NCBI GenBank assembly: GCA_963665075.1
Contig: OY762063.1
Location: forward strand, 992,001 to 1,056,000
DNA from: JAPULR01 sp963665075
GTDB lineage: Bacteria; Chloroflexota; Dehalococcoidia; Lucifugimonadales; GCA-2712585
Direction: 5' to 3'
Length of the DNA: 64,000 nucleotides
In this document: positions 42,662-50,952 of the stretch, in pieces
Numbering within the stretch: the first letter of the stretch is position 1
Layout of the letters: each line of letters begins with the position of its first letter
Position numbers and translations under genes: made by a program
Notes under the pieces: model-generated
What the model saw: only the letters and a program-made list of their open reading frames with translations
Told to the model about the DNA's origin: nothing
Databases searched by the model: none

Positions 42662-43789
42662 TTAGCCGGGGAGGGATTCGACTTCGGCCATGAGGGCCGA
42701 AAGCATTTCGGATTCGGGGACTACTTTGACCTTTTCGCCCTTGCGGAAGATGACGGCGCGTCCCGCTCCGGCGGCGATGCCCACGTCGGCGTCCTTGGCC
42801 TCGCCGGGGCCGTTGACTTCGCAGCCCATGACGGCGACTTTGATTTTCTTGTCCACCTTCTGAAGCAGCTCGTCCACGGTGTTGGAAAGCTTAATCACGT
42901 CCACGTCGGCGCGTCCGCAGCTGGGGCAGGCTATCAGGGTGGTGCCCTTCTGCCGGAGGTTGACGGACTTCAGGATTTCGTAACCGGCGATTACTTCCTC
43001 GCGGGGTTGACCGCTCAGGGATACGCGGATGGTGTCGCCGATGCCGTTGTAGAGGAGGTAGCCCAGTCCGATGGCGCTGCGGATGGAGCCGGACTTGACG
43101 GTTCCGGCCTCGGTGATGCCGAGATGGAGGGGGTAGGGCACCATCTTGGCGAGGCGCTGGTAGGCCTGGATGGTAGTGGGAACGTCGAAGGCCTTGAGGG
43201 AAACTTTAATCAGGTCGAAGTCGAGGGATTCCAGCAGTCCGATTTCCCAGAGGGCGGTAGCTACCATGTGGTCGACCACGTTGTACTGGCCCTCGACGGC
43301 TTCGCCCGCCTTGGGGAGTTGGTTGACCATGTCCATGACGCGGGAGAAGCCGCGGGATTTGCCGATGCCGCCGACGGGGGGCAGGCTGCCGAAGTTGACG
43401 CCGATGCGGATGGGGACGTGGCGTTCCTTGGCGGCGCGGACCACCTGCTTCACCTTCTCCGGGTCGCGGATGTTGCCGGGGTTGAGGCGGAGGGCGTCGA
43501 CGCCGCCTGCGATGGCTTCCAGGGCGAGCTGGTGGTGGAAGTGGATGTCGGCTATGAGGGGGATATTGATTTGGGAGCGGATGGCGGGGATGGCCTTGGC
43601 CGCTTCCATGTCGGGAACGGCGCAGCGGATGACGTCGGCGCCCGCTTCTTCCACCTCGCGGATCTGGGCGACGGTGGCTGCCACGTCGCGGGTGTCGGTC
43701 TTGGTCATGGATTGGACGGCGATTTCGGCGTCGCCGCCGATTTTGACGTCGCCTACGTAGATTGCCTTGGTAACCCGGCGCTTGGCCAT
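42662..43789 (-). CDS. ispG: 4-hydroxy-3-methylbut-2-enyl diphosphate synthase (flavodoxin)
   Basis: A 375-residue GcpE/IspG, the penultimate MEP-pathway enzyme, converting MEcPP to HMBPP with a [4Fe-4S] cluster. It begins MAKRRVTKAIYVGDVKIGG, has AVQSMTKTDTRDV, a TIM-barrel middle (GADVIRCAVPD) and the C-terminal cluster cysteines in ACPSCGRADVDV and VMGCEVNGPGEA. ATG 43789 has GGGAAAG upstream. It is the last gene in the leftward rpsB-to-ispG cluster, next to rseP and dxr; dxr shares its pathway. Confidence 0.96.
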   Translation of the reverse strand: MAKRRVTKAIYVGDVKIGGDAEIAVQSMTKTDTRDVAATVAQIREVEEAGADVIRCAVPDMEAAKAIPAIRSQINIPLIADIHFHHQLALEAIAGGVDALRLNPGNIRDPEKVKQVVRAAKERHVPIRIGVNFGSLPPVGGIGKSRGFSRVMDMVNQLPKAGEAVEGQYNVVDHMVATALWEIGLLESLDFDLIKVSLKAFDVPTTIQAYQRLAKMVPYPLHLGITEAGTVKSGSIRSAIGLGYLLYNGIGDTIRVSLSGQPREEVIAGYEILKSVNLRQKGTTLIACPSCGRADVDVIKLSNTVDELLQKVDKKIKVAVMGCEVNGPGEAKDADVGIAAGAGRAVIFRKGEKVKVVPESEMLSALMAEVESLPG

Positions 43790-43852
43790 TTTTTCTTTCC
43801 CTTGCAAAGTGTTCTTGTTGGAATCCTCATCCAGTGGATGCCAGCATTGGCG

Positions 43853-44908
43853 TCATCCAATGAATCTATCGCCGCGGATGAGGCGGGCGATGTCATTGTA
43901 GCTTACCACCAGAACGAGGGTGATTAAAAGGGCAAAGCCGAGGACGTGCACGAGGCGTTCCTTCTCGGCGGGGATTTTCTTGCCGCCCCGGATGATTTCA
44001 ATAATGACGAAGAGGAGGCGGCCGCCGTCGAGGGCGGGGATGGGGAGGATGTTGAAGATGGCGAGGCTGATGCTGAGGAGGGCGGCGAGGGGGATGAGGG
44101 CGTCGAGGCCCGCGAGGTCGACGGCTTCCTTGGAGCCGCTGACGATGCCGACGGGGCCGGAGAAGGGGGCGGGGGCGTCGCGGAAGAGCCAGTGGGAGAT
44201 GGAGCGCCAGGTGAGGGTGAGGACTTCGCCAACCTGCATGGCGCCCATGCCGACGGCCTCCCAGGGGTAGTAGGAGAGGGTCTCCGTGCGTTGGTTTTCG
44301 AGGCCGAGTCGGACGCCCACGTTGCCTTCGCCTTCGGGCGGGCGCCAGCGGGGGACGACGGACACTTCGCGGGTCTGGCCGGCGCGTTGGAGTTGGATAG
44401 AAAGGTCGACGCCCAGGTTGCGGGTAATGCCGGCGGAAACTTCGCGGATGCTCTTGACGGGCCGGTCGTCGACGGAGATGATTCTGTCGCCGGGAAGGAT
44501 CCCGACTTCGGCGGCGGGGGAGTCGGGGCTGATGGCTTCGACGACAACGTCGCCGACAGTTACGTCGCGTGGAATCATGAATAGGGCGGCGAAGATGGCG
44601 ACGGCGAGGACGGCGTTCATGAAGGAGCCGGCGCTGATGATGGCGGCGCGGACGCCGGGGGACTTGGAGGCGAGGCTGCGGGGGCCGGTGGATTCGTCCT
44701 CGCCTTCCAGCCGGACGAAGCCGCCGAGGGGGAGGGCGTTGAGGGTGTATTCGGTTTCGCCCTTCTTCCAGCCGAAGATCTTGGGTGGGAAGCCGACGCC
44801 GAATTCGTTGACTTTGACGTTGAAGAATTTGGCGACGGCGAAGTGGCCTAGTTCGTGGATGACCACGAGGATGACGACCATTGCTATCATGGCGAGGACG
44901 AAGATCAT
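43853..44908 (-). CDS. rseP: Site-2 protease RseP-like zinc metalloprotease (M50)
   Basis: A 351-residue intramembrane metalloprotease. The zinc motif is VIHELGHFAVAKFF in the first membrane helix, a single PDZ domain follows (AEVGILPGDRIISVDDRPV), and the C-terminal part has FNILPIPALDGGRLLF, the conserved 'N-x-x-P-x-P-x-LDGG' ligand motif. It probably cleaves anti-sigma factors or signal-peptide remnants in the membrane. It lies between dxr and ispG in the classical order. One PDZ domain rather than two is common outside Proteobacteria. Confidence 0.94.
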   Translation of the reverse strand: MIFVLAMIAMVVILVVIHELGHFAVAKFFNVKVNEFGVGFPPKIFGWKKGETEYTLNALPLGGFVRLEGEDESTGPRSLASKSPGVRAAIISAGSFMNAVLAVAIFAALFMIPRDVTVGDVVVEAISPDSPAAEVGILPGDRIISVDDRPVKSIREVSAGITRNLGVDLSIQLQRAGQTREVSVVPRWRPPEGEGNVGVRLGLENQRTETLSYYPWEAVGMGAMQVGEVLTLTWRSISHWLFRDAPAPFSGPVGIVSGSKEAVDLAGLDALIPLAALLSISLAIFNILPIPALDGGRLLFVIIEIIRGGKKIPAEKERLVHVLGFALLITLVLVVSYNDIARLIRGDRFIG

Positions 44909-44934
44909 GGGGGGGTTACCCGCATCCGAGGGAG

Positions 44935-45075
44935 AGGGAGAAGATGGATTCCGGCTTTCGCCGGAATGACGGGCGATTGAGGGGGAAGGGTGAAGGTGGG
45001 ACGCTCGACCCTTCGACAGGCTCAGGGTGAGCGGGAGGGAGGGGATGGATTCCCGCCTGCGCGGGAATGACGGAT
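44935..45075. repeat. Repeat cluster between rseP and dxr
   Basis: Three elements stand in the 180-base gap between rseP and dxr: a GATTCCGGCTTTCGCCGGAA hairpin (44944-44971), CTCGACCCTTCGACAGGCTC with AGGGTGAGC (45002-45031), and GATTCCCGCCTGCGCGGGAA (45048-45073). They interrupt an otherwise compact housekeeping operon. Confidence 0.85.
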
Positions 45076-45091
45076 GAGGAGAGGGTTGCTT

Positions 45092-46225
45092 TCATAGGGA
45101 GGGGGCTAGTTCGCGGGCGGTGGCGCGGGCCCACCGGTCGGCGGTGAGGATGTGTTCGATGTTGTCGGCGGGGATTGGTTCGTGGCGTTCGAGGACGGCT
45201 TCGACAAGTTTGGGGATGTGGGGGAAGGGGATGCGTCCTGCCAGGAACTGCTCGACGGCGATTTCGTCGGCGGCGCAGAGGACGGCGGGGTATGTTCCGC
45301 CCTTCCGACCGGCTTCCAGAGCCAGGGGGAAGCAGGGGTAGAGGGTGGGATTCATCGGCTCGAAGGTCATTGACATGGACTGGGTGATGTCCAGGCGGGG
45401 GATGCCTTCGTTGGGCTGTCGCTCGGGGTAGAGCATGGCGTACTGGATGGGCAGCTTCATGTCGGGGGGGCCTATCTGGGCCTTCACGGAGCCGTCGTTG
45501 AATTCGACCATTGAGTGAATGAGACTCTGGGGGTGGACGACGACTTCGATGCGCTCCCAGGGCACGTCGAAGAGCCATCGGGCCTCGATGACTTCGAATC
45601 CCTTGTTCATCAGCGTCGAGGAGTCGATGGTGATGCGGCGGCCCATCTTCCAGGTGGGGTGGTTGAGGGCCTGAGCGGGGGTGACGCTGGAGAGGTCTTC
45701 GTGGAGGCGGGTGCGGAAGGGGCCGCCGGAGGCGGTGATGATGAGGCGGCGGATTTTCTTTGATTCGCCCTGGAGGCACTGCCAGATGGCGCTGGGCTCG
45801 CTGTCGACGGGGAGGAGGGCGCCGCTGCCGTTGCTGGCGAGGTCGCTGACGAGTTCGCCGGCCATGATGATGACTTCCTTGTTGGCGAGGCAGACTTTTT
45901 TGCCCTGCTGGAGGGCGCGGATGGTGGGAAGAAGTCCGACGCGTCCGACGGTACCGACCATTATAACGTCGGCGTCGGGGTGGCAGACCATCTCCTCCAT
46001 TGGGGCGAATTGGGCGTCGCCGAGCATAGCTTTGGTGAAGGCGGGGGAGGGGGTGTAGAGGAGGGTGGGGTTGAATTCGGCGGCCTGCTTTTGAAGGAGG
46101 TCGATGTTGCTTCCCGCGGCCAAGCCGACGACGCGGAAGCGGTCGGGGAAGGCGCGGACCACGTCGAGGGTCTGCCTTCCGATGGAGCCGGTGGAACCGA
46201 GGACAACGAGGCCGTTAGTCGTCAA
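45092..46225 (-). CDS. dxr: 1-deoxy-D-xylulose-5-phosphate reductoisomerase
   Basis: A 377-residue DXR, the first committed MEP-pathway enzyme, making MEP from DXP with NADPH. The NADPH loop is VVLGSTGSIGRQTLD; substrate and metal segments are LLPVDSEPSAIWQCL, ITASGGPFR and MNKGFEVIEARWLF. The open frame begins with TTG 46270 inside the end of cdsA. A second TTG at 46225 has AGGAG a few bases upstream and lies just before the conserved core, so it is preferred. Part of the rpsB-ispG cluster. Confidence 0.95.
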   Translation of the reverse strand: MTTNGLVVLGSTGSIGRQTLDVVRAFPDRFRVVGLAAGSNIDLLQKQAAEFNPTLLYTPSPAFTKAMLGDAQFAPMEEMVCHPDADVIMVGTVGRVGLLPTIRALQQGKKVCLANKEVIIMAGELVSDLASNGSGALLPVDSEPSAIWQCLQGESKKIRRLIITASGGPFRTRLHEDLSSVTPAQALNHPTWKMGRRITIDSSTLMNKGFEVIEARWLFDVPWERIEVVVHPQSLIHSMVEFNDGSVKAQIGPPDMKLPIQYAMLYPERQPNEGIPRLDITQSMSMTFEPMNPTLYPCFPLALEAGRKGGTYPAVLCAADEIAVEQFLAGRIPFPHIPKLVEAVLERHEPIPADNIEHILTADRWARATARELAPSL

Positions 46226-46262
46226 TGGAGTCTCCTGGGCGGGTTGGGTTTCGTGGAATCCT

Positions 46263-47069
46263 TCAGGCAATTATATAAGCAGCGGCGTAGAACGTCACGG
46301 GGAGGGTGAGGAGGAGGGAGTCGATTCTGTCGAGGATGCCGCCGTGGCCGGGGATGATGACGCCGGAGTCTTTGAGGTTGGCGCGTCGCTTCATGCAGGA
46401 CTCGGCCAGGTCGCCGAGGGCGGCGACGATGGCGAGAAGGAGGCCAAGGGCTATCTGGGAGGGGATAGACATGGGCAGGTCGAGCAGGGCGGTGAGTCCG
46501 ACGGAGGCTCCGGCGGCGGCGGCGAGGCCGCCGGCGAATCCCTCCCAGGTCTTGCCGGGGCTGACGGTCGGGGCCATTTTGCGGCGGCCAAGAAGTTTGC
46601 CGACGAAGAAGGCGCCGGTGTCGGCGGCGAAGGTTATCAGCAGGGCGTAGAGGAGCCAGCCGTGTCCGTCTTCCAGACCGGCGGCGCCTTCGCGGAGGAG
46701 GAGGGCGTGGGAGAGGAGGAAGCCGACGTAGAGGGGGCCGATGGCGGTGTGGAGGGAGTTTTTGAAGGTGGGGCGGTTTCTGCGGATGAGGGTGAAGATC
46801 AGGAGGGGTGCGAGTCCGCCGGCGATGAGGTATAGGGAGAAGTTGCCGTGGTCGGCGGCTAGTTGGGCGTGAGCGACGAAGAGGACTGTCCAGAGGAGGC
46901 TGTAGGGTAAGAAGGGGACGGCGTTCCATGCTTTCGCCATACGGTGGAATTCCCAGAGGCCGATGAGGGCGGCGGCGCCGACGACGATGGTGAGGGCGGG
47001 GAAGCCGACCCAGATGGCGCCGAGGAGGGCGGGGATGCCGGCGAGGGCTACGAGGACGCGGGGTTTCAT
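46263..47069 (-). CDS. cdsA: Phosphatidate cytidylyltransferase
   Basis: A 268-residue integral membrane enzyme that makes CDP-diacylglycerol from phosphatidate and CTP for phospholipid synthesis. About seven hydrophobic helices are visible, and the diagnostic C-terminal signature KDSGVIIPGHGGILDRIDSL is complete. FAADTGAFFVGKLLGRRKMA supplies the conserved Asp and Lys. It follows uppS and precedes dxr in the usual bacterial order. A 220-base repeat-bearing gap separates it from uppS. Confidence 0.95.
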   Translation of the reverse strand: MKPRVLVALAGIPALLGAIWVGFPALTIVVGAAALIGLWEFHRMAKAWNAVPFLPYSLLWTVLFVAHAQLAADHGNFSLYLIAGGLAPLLIFTLIRRNRPTFKNSLHTAIGPLYVGFLLSHALLLREGAAGLEDGHGWLLYALLITFAADTGAFFVGKLLGRRKMAPTVSPGKTWEGFAGGLAAAAGASVGLTALLDLPMSIPSQIALGLLLAIVAALGDLAESCMKRRANLKDSGVIIPGHGGILDRIDSLLLTLPVTFYAAAYIIA

Positions 47070-47091
47070 GGGGTGGGGTTGGGGGTGGGGA

Positions 47092-47275
47092 ATGTGGATT
47101 CCCGCCTCCGCGGGAATGACGGAGGTGGGTCGAGGGGGGAGGGAGGGGACTGGATTCCGGCTTTCGCCGGAATGACGGTGGGGGAGGTAGGAATGACGGA
47201 GATGGGGGTGGGAATGGTAGAGGGGGTTGGTTTGGGGGCGCTCGACCCTTCGACAAGCTCAGGGTGAGCGGGGTT
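47092..47275. repeat. Repeat cluster between uppS and cdsA
   Basis: Contains GATTCCCGCCTCCGCGGGAA (47097-47123), GATTCCGGCTTTCGCCGGAA (47153-47180) and CTCGACCCTTCGACAAGCTC with AGGGTGAGC (47241-47271), filling most of the gap between uppS and cdsA. As at 44.9 kb, repeats sit inside the housekeeping operon. Confidence 0.85.
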
Positions 47276-47294
47276 GGAGGTGGGGTGGGGCATT

Positions 47295-48047
47295 TCAGGG
47301 ATTGGGGGTTAGGGCGCCGAATTTGCGCTTGCGGCGGCGGTAGGCGCGGATGGCTTCTTCGACGTGGGCGGCGTCGAGTTCGGGCCAGGGGACGGGGGTG
47401 GTGTAGAACTCGCTGTAGGCGGACTGCCAGAGGAGGAAATTGCTGAGGCGGTATTCGCCGCTAGTCCTGATTACCAAGTCCGGGTCGGGGATGTCGCGGG
47501 TGTAGAGATGTTGGCTAATCGTCGATTCGTCCACGTCTTCGGCGTTGACGCCGCGGCGGATGATGTTTCGGACGGCTTCGACGATTTCGCTGCGCCCGCC
47601 GTAGTCGAAGGCGACGCAGAGGGTGACGCCGACGTTATGTTGAGTCAGTTCCTGGGCTTGGGAGACGGCCTCCCGCAGGTCTGGGAGGAGCCGGTCGCTG
47701 CGGCCAAGGTGGACGATGCGGACTCCCTGCTCGTGGAGCTGGCGGGTCTCCTCGTGGATGACCTCTTGAAGGATTCCCATGATGCCGTCCACTTCGGCGT
47801 CGGGGCGGCTCCAGTTTTCGGTGGAGAATGCGTAGAGGGTGACGAACTTGACGCCGCGGCGGGCGAGGATGTCGAGGACGGAGCGTATCTTCTCCACGCC
47901 GGCGCGGTGTCCTTCTATGCGGGGCAGTCCGCGCTCTTCTGCCCATCGACCATTACCGTCCATGATGACGGCGACGTGACGGGGGGCTTCAGCCGCATTG
48001 CGACCATTGGCATCCGGGGAAAGGGTTGGGCACGGCTCGTCATCCAT
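47295..48047 (-). CDS. uppS: Isoprenyl transferase (undecaprenyl diphosphate synthase family)
   Basis: A 250-residue cis-prenyltransferase. It contains VAVIMDGNGRWAEERGLPR (catalytic Asp and structural P-loop), the following RIEGHRAG, TLYAFSTENWSRP and, near the C-terminus, IPDPDLVIRTSGEYRLSNFL. It builds the polyprenyl carrier lipid used in cell-envelope synthesis. N-terminal 24 residues precede the conserved core, so a later start is possible, but ATG 48047 is in a good position relative to frr. Same transcript direction as its neighbours. Confidence 0.95.
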   Translation of the reverse strand: MDDEPCPTLSPDANGRNAAEAPRHVAVIMDGNGRWAEERGLPRIEGHRAGVEKIRSVLDILARRGVKFVTLYAFSTENWSRPDAEVDGIMGILQEVIHEETRQLHEQGVRIVHLGRSDRLLPDLREAVSQAQELTQHNVGVTLCVAFDYGGRSEIVEAVRNIIRRGVNAEDVDESTISQHLYTRDIPDPDLVIRTSGEYRLSNFLLWQSAYSEFYTTPVPWPELDAAHVEEAIRAYRRRKRKFGALTPNP

Positions 48048-48080
48048 TGGACTAATTGCTCCCGCCGCTCGTAAGCCTGG

Positions 48081-48668
48081 CTAAACCGTCATTATCTCGT
48101 CTGTCTTGGACTTCCAGAACCGGTCGATTTCCCCAACGTGGTCGTTGGTGGTGTTCTGCAACTGCCCCTGGGCGCGCTTGTTTTCGTCCTGGGAAATCTC
48201 CTTGTTGCGCTCCAGGGAGCGGAGCTTGTCCTGAGCGTCGCGACGCACGTTGCGGACGGCGACCTTTCCGTCTTCAACCTTCCGACCCAGGGACTTGACG
48301 AGTTCCTGGCGTCGCTCCTGGCTGAGGGGCGGGATGGGAACGCGGATGATCGCGCCGTCGTTGGAAGGGTTGAGGCCGGTGGGGGATTGTTGGATGGCTC
48401 TTTCGATGGCTTTCAGCGCGGTACGGTCCCAAGGCTGGATGGTGATCAGCTGGGCGTCGGGGGCCGAAATCGTCGCCATCTGGTTGAGGGGAGTGGGGAC
48501 GCCGTAGTAGTCCGCCGTCAGGCTTTCGACGAGGGCGGGGCTGGCTCTGCCGGTTCGCACGGCCTGGAGGTCCCGCTTGAGGAACTCGATGGCCATGTCC
48601 ATGCGGCGGGAGGCGTCCTTGAGTACATCCTCGGGGGTTGGGGTGTCGTTGACGTTAGACGCGGACAT
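48081..48668 (-). CDS. frr: Ribosome recycling factor
   Basis: A 195-residue RRF that with EF-G splits post-termination ribosomes. The helical domain starts DASRRMDMAIEFLKRDLQ and has VRTGRASPALVESL; the conserved LNQMATISAPDAQ and the C-terminal IPPLSQERRQELVK are present. Its start (48668) overlaps the end of pyrH by 14 bases, typical of the tsf-pyrH-frr block and suggesting translational coupling. Confidence 0.96.
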   Translation of the reverse strand: MSASNVNDTPTPEDVLKDASRRMDMAIEFLKRDLQAVRTGRASPALVESLTADYYGVPTPLNQMATISAPDAQLITIQPWDRTALKAIERAIQQSPTGLNPSNDGAIIRVPIPPLSQERRQELVKSLGRKVEDGKVAVRNVRRDAQDKLRSLERNKEISQDENKRAQGQLQNTTNDHVGEIDRFWKSKTDEIMTV

Positions 48669-49395
48669 TTTGCGCTGCCTCCGAAATGGTGGTGCCCACG
48701 CGGTCTCCCTGAAGGATGGAAACCATGTTGCCGGGCTTGAAGATGTCGAAAACGATGATGGGAAGGTTGTTGGTCATGCAGAGGGAGAGGGCGGTGTTGT
48801 CCATGACCTGAAGCCGGAGATTGATGGCTTCCAGGTAGTCGAGATTTTCGTAGCGTGTGGCGGCGGGGTTCTTGTTGGGGTCGACGTCGTAGACGCCGTC
48901 CACGTTGTTCTTCGCCATAATGAGGACTTCGGCGCCGATTTCGATGGCGCGGAGGGCGGCGGCGGTGTCGGTGGTCATGTAGGGGTTGCCGGTGCCGGCG
49001 GCGAAGATGACGACGCGGCCCTTCTCCAGGTGGCGGATGGCGCGGCGGCGGATGTAAGGCTCGGCGATGGACTGCATTTCGATGGCGACCTGGATGCGGG
49101 TCTCCAGCCCCTGGCGTTCGAGGGCGTCCTGGAGGGCGAGGGAGTTTATGACGGTGGCGAGCATTCCGGCGTAGTCGGCGGTGGAGCGGTCCATGCCGTG
49201 GGCGGCGGCTTCGGCGCCGCGCCAGATGTTTCCGCCGCCGATGACGACGGCCATCTGGACGCCCATGTCGTGGGCGACTTTTATGCGTTGGGCGACGTAG
49301 TTGGCGGATTCGGGGTCGATGCCGTATTCGGACTTGCCGATGATGGCGCGACCGCTCAGTTTGAGCATGGCCCTGTTATAGACGGAGTCCGCCAT
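48655..49395 (-). CDS. pyrH: UMP kinase
   Basis: A 246-residue amino-acid-kinase-fold UMP kinase (UMP to UDP). Markers are MLKLSGRAIIGKSEYGID at the N-terminus, VIGGGNIWRG, MDRSTADYAGMLATVINSL and VIFAAGTGNPYMTTDTAA. Length is normal. It lies eight bases after tsf and overlaps frr. Cytosolic; likely allosterically regulated as in other bacterial UMP kinases. Confidence 0.97.
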   Translation of the reverse strand: MADSVYNRAMLKLSGRAIIGKSEYGIDPESANYVAQRIKVAHDMGVQMAVVIGGGNIWRGAEAAAHGMDRSTADYAGMLATVINSLALQDALERQGLETRIQVAIEMQSIAEPYIRRRAIRHLEKGRVVIFAAGTGNPYMTTDTAAALRAIEIGAEVLIMAKNNVDGVYDVDPNKNPAATRYENLDYLEAINLRLQVMDNTALSLCMTNNLPIIVFDIFKPGNMVSILQGDRVGTTISEAAQNVRV

Positions 49396-49403
49396 TTCGC
49401 CGC

Positions 49404-49907
49404 TTACTCGCCCAGGGCGAAGCGGGAAAACCGGTTGACGCGGATGTTCTCTCCGACTTTGCCGATGGTTTCCTGGACGAGCTCTTCCACCCGGCGGCTG
49501 GGGTCTTTGATGAATGTCTGCTTAAGGAGGCAGACTTCTTCCGGCGGGCGTGTTTCGTCCTCGTCGAGGTCTTCGTCGCGGATGTACTGGGGGGCCATTG
49601 CGGCGACCTGCATGGCGAGGTCGTGGGCGAGGGCCTTGAATTCGGCGGTGCGGGCGACGAAGTCTGTCTCGCAGCCGAGCTCGACGATGGCGCCCAGGCG
49701 CGCGCCGGGGTGGATGTAGGCTTCCACGAGACCCTCGCGGGTTTCGCGGCTGGCGCGCTTGACGGCGGCGGCGAGGCCCGCGGCCTTCAGGATATTTTCT
49801 GCTTTGTCCAAGTCCCCCCCGGACTCTTCCAGCGCGCGCTTGCAGTCCATGATTCCGACGCTGGTTCGGGCGCGGAGGGCTTTGATTTGGTCTACGCTAA
49901 CCTCCAA
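49404..49907 (-). CDS. tsf: Elongation factor Ts (short form)
   Basis: A 167-residue guanine-nucleotide exchange factor for EF-Tu. It starts EVSVDQIKALRARTSVGIMD, has the core TDFVAR in VELGCETDFVARTAEF, and ends NIRVNRFSRFALGE. It lacks the second core subdomain of E. coli EF-Ts, as in the short Thermus/cyanobacterial type. The frame opens with TTG 49913, but an AGGAG ending next to that codon gives proper spacing only for TTG 49907, which is therefore chosen. Confidence 0.95.
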   Translation of the reverse strand: MEVSVDQIKALRARTSVGIMDCKRALEESGGDLDKAENILKAAGLAAAVKRASRETREGLVEAYIHPGARLGAIVELGCETDFVARTAEFKALAHDLAMQVAAMAPQYIRDEDLDEDETRPPEEVCLLKQTFIKDPSRRVEELVQETIGKVGENIRVNRFSRFALGE

Positions 49908-49936
49908 GGTCAACTCCTAAGTTTCAGTGATTGTGG

Positions 49937-50836
49937 CTAGTTGGTTTCCGGCGCGGCGGTGGGGGCCTGCATCATGGCGGCTTCCAACTCCGCGGCGTCC
50001 ACCTCTATCTCTACGTCGACGGTCTCCTCGGCTGCGGCGGCCGCGGCGGCTTCCTGCTCCTCCCGCAGCCGCTCTTCCTCGCGGGCGCGCTTTTCTGCGA
50101 GTCCTTCCATCACCCCGTCGGCGATGCGGGTGGTGATGAGGCGGATGGAGCGGATGGCGTCGTCGTTGCCGGGGATGCGGTAGTCGATGAGTTCGGGGTC
50201 GCAGTCGGAGTCGATGATGGAGAAGAGGGTGACGCCGAGCTTGCGGGCCTCGGCGATGCAGATGGCCTCCTTGGGCATGTCCACGACGAAGATGGCTTCG
50301 GGGATCTTGGTCATGTTTCGGACGCCGCCGAAGTATTTCTGGAGGCGCTTGAGCTTCTCCTCCAGCTTGAGGGCTTCCTTCTTTATCATGGCGTCGAAGT
50401 AGCCCTTCTCCTTCCTGTCTTCCAGCTCCAGCATGTAGTCGATGCGCTTGCGGATGACCTGGAAGTTGGTGAGGGTGCCGCCGAGCCAGCGCTGGTTGAC
50501 GAAGGGCATTTCGCAGCGGGTGGCCTGTTCGAAGATAGACTCCTGGGCCTGCTTCTTGGTGCCGACGAAGAGGATTTCGCCGCCATCGGCGACGAGGTCG
50601 CGGACGGCGTTCATGGCTCTGTCCATGTAGCGGAGGCTCTTCTGGAGGTCGATGATGTGGATGCCGTTGCGCTGGGTGAAGATGTATTGCTTCATGCGGG
50701 GGTTCCAGCGGCGGGTCTGGTGTCCGAAGTGGACGCCGGCCTCCAGGAGGGACTTCATGGTGACGGGGGGGCGCTGCTGTTGCGGCGGCTGTGGCTGCAT
50801 CGTCGGCATGGGGGGGTTCTGAACTTGTTGGACCAT
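49937..50836 (-). CDS. rpsB: Small ribosomal subunit protein uS2
   Basis: A 299-residue uS2. The core begins VTMKSLLEAGVHFGHQTRRW and has RNGIHIIDLQKS, FVNQRWLGGTLTNF and IDSDCDPELIDYRIPGNDDA. It carries a Pro/Gln-rich N-terminal tail (about 25 residues) and a Glu/Ala-rich C-terminal tail of some 45 residues beyond the usual length. ATG 50836 (MVQQVQNPP) has AAGG upstream; the frame remains open further but without motifs. First gene of the leftward cluster, with an IS element about 115 bases upstream. Confidence 0.95.
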   Translation of the reverse strand: MVQQVQNPPMPTMQPQPPQQQRPPVTMKSLLEAGVHFGHQTRRWNPRMKQYIFTQRNGIHIIDLQKSLRYMDRAMNAVRDLVADGGEILFVGTKKQAQESIFEQATRCEMPFVNQRWLGGTLTNFQVIRKRIDYMLELEDRKEKGYFDAMIKKEALKLEEKLKRLQKYFGGVRNMTKIPEAIFVVDMPKEAICIAEARKLGVTLFSIIDSDCDPELIDYRIPGNDDAIRSIRLITTRIADGVMEGLAEKRAREEERLREEQEAAAAAAAEETVDVEIEVDAAELEAAMMQAPTAAPETN

Positions 50837-50952
50837 GAACGCTAACCTTGTTCCTTTTCTAATATGGGGTTGGGCGGCCTGGGATGGGGGGATTTGGTAG
50901 GGGAGTATAGCACAACGGGGGAGGGAGGGGGAAGGGGGGCGCAATGTTCAGA

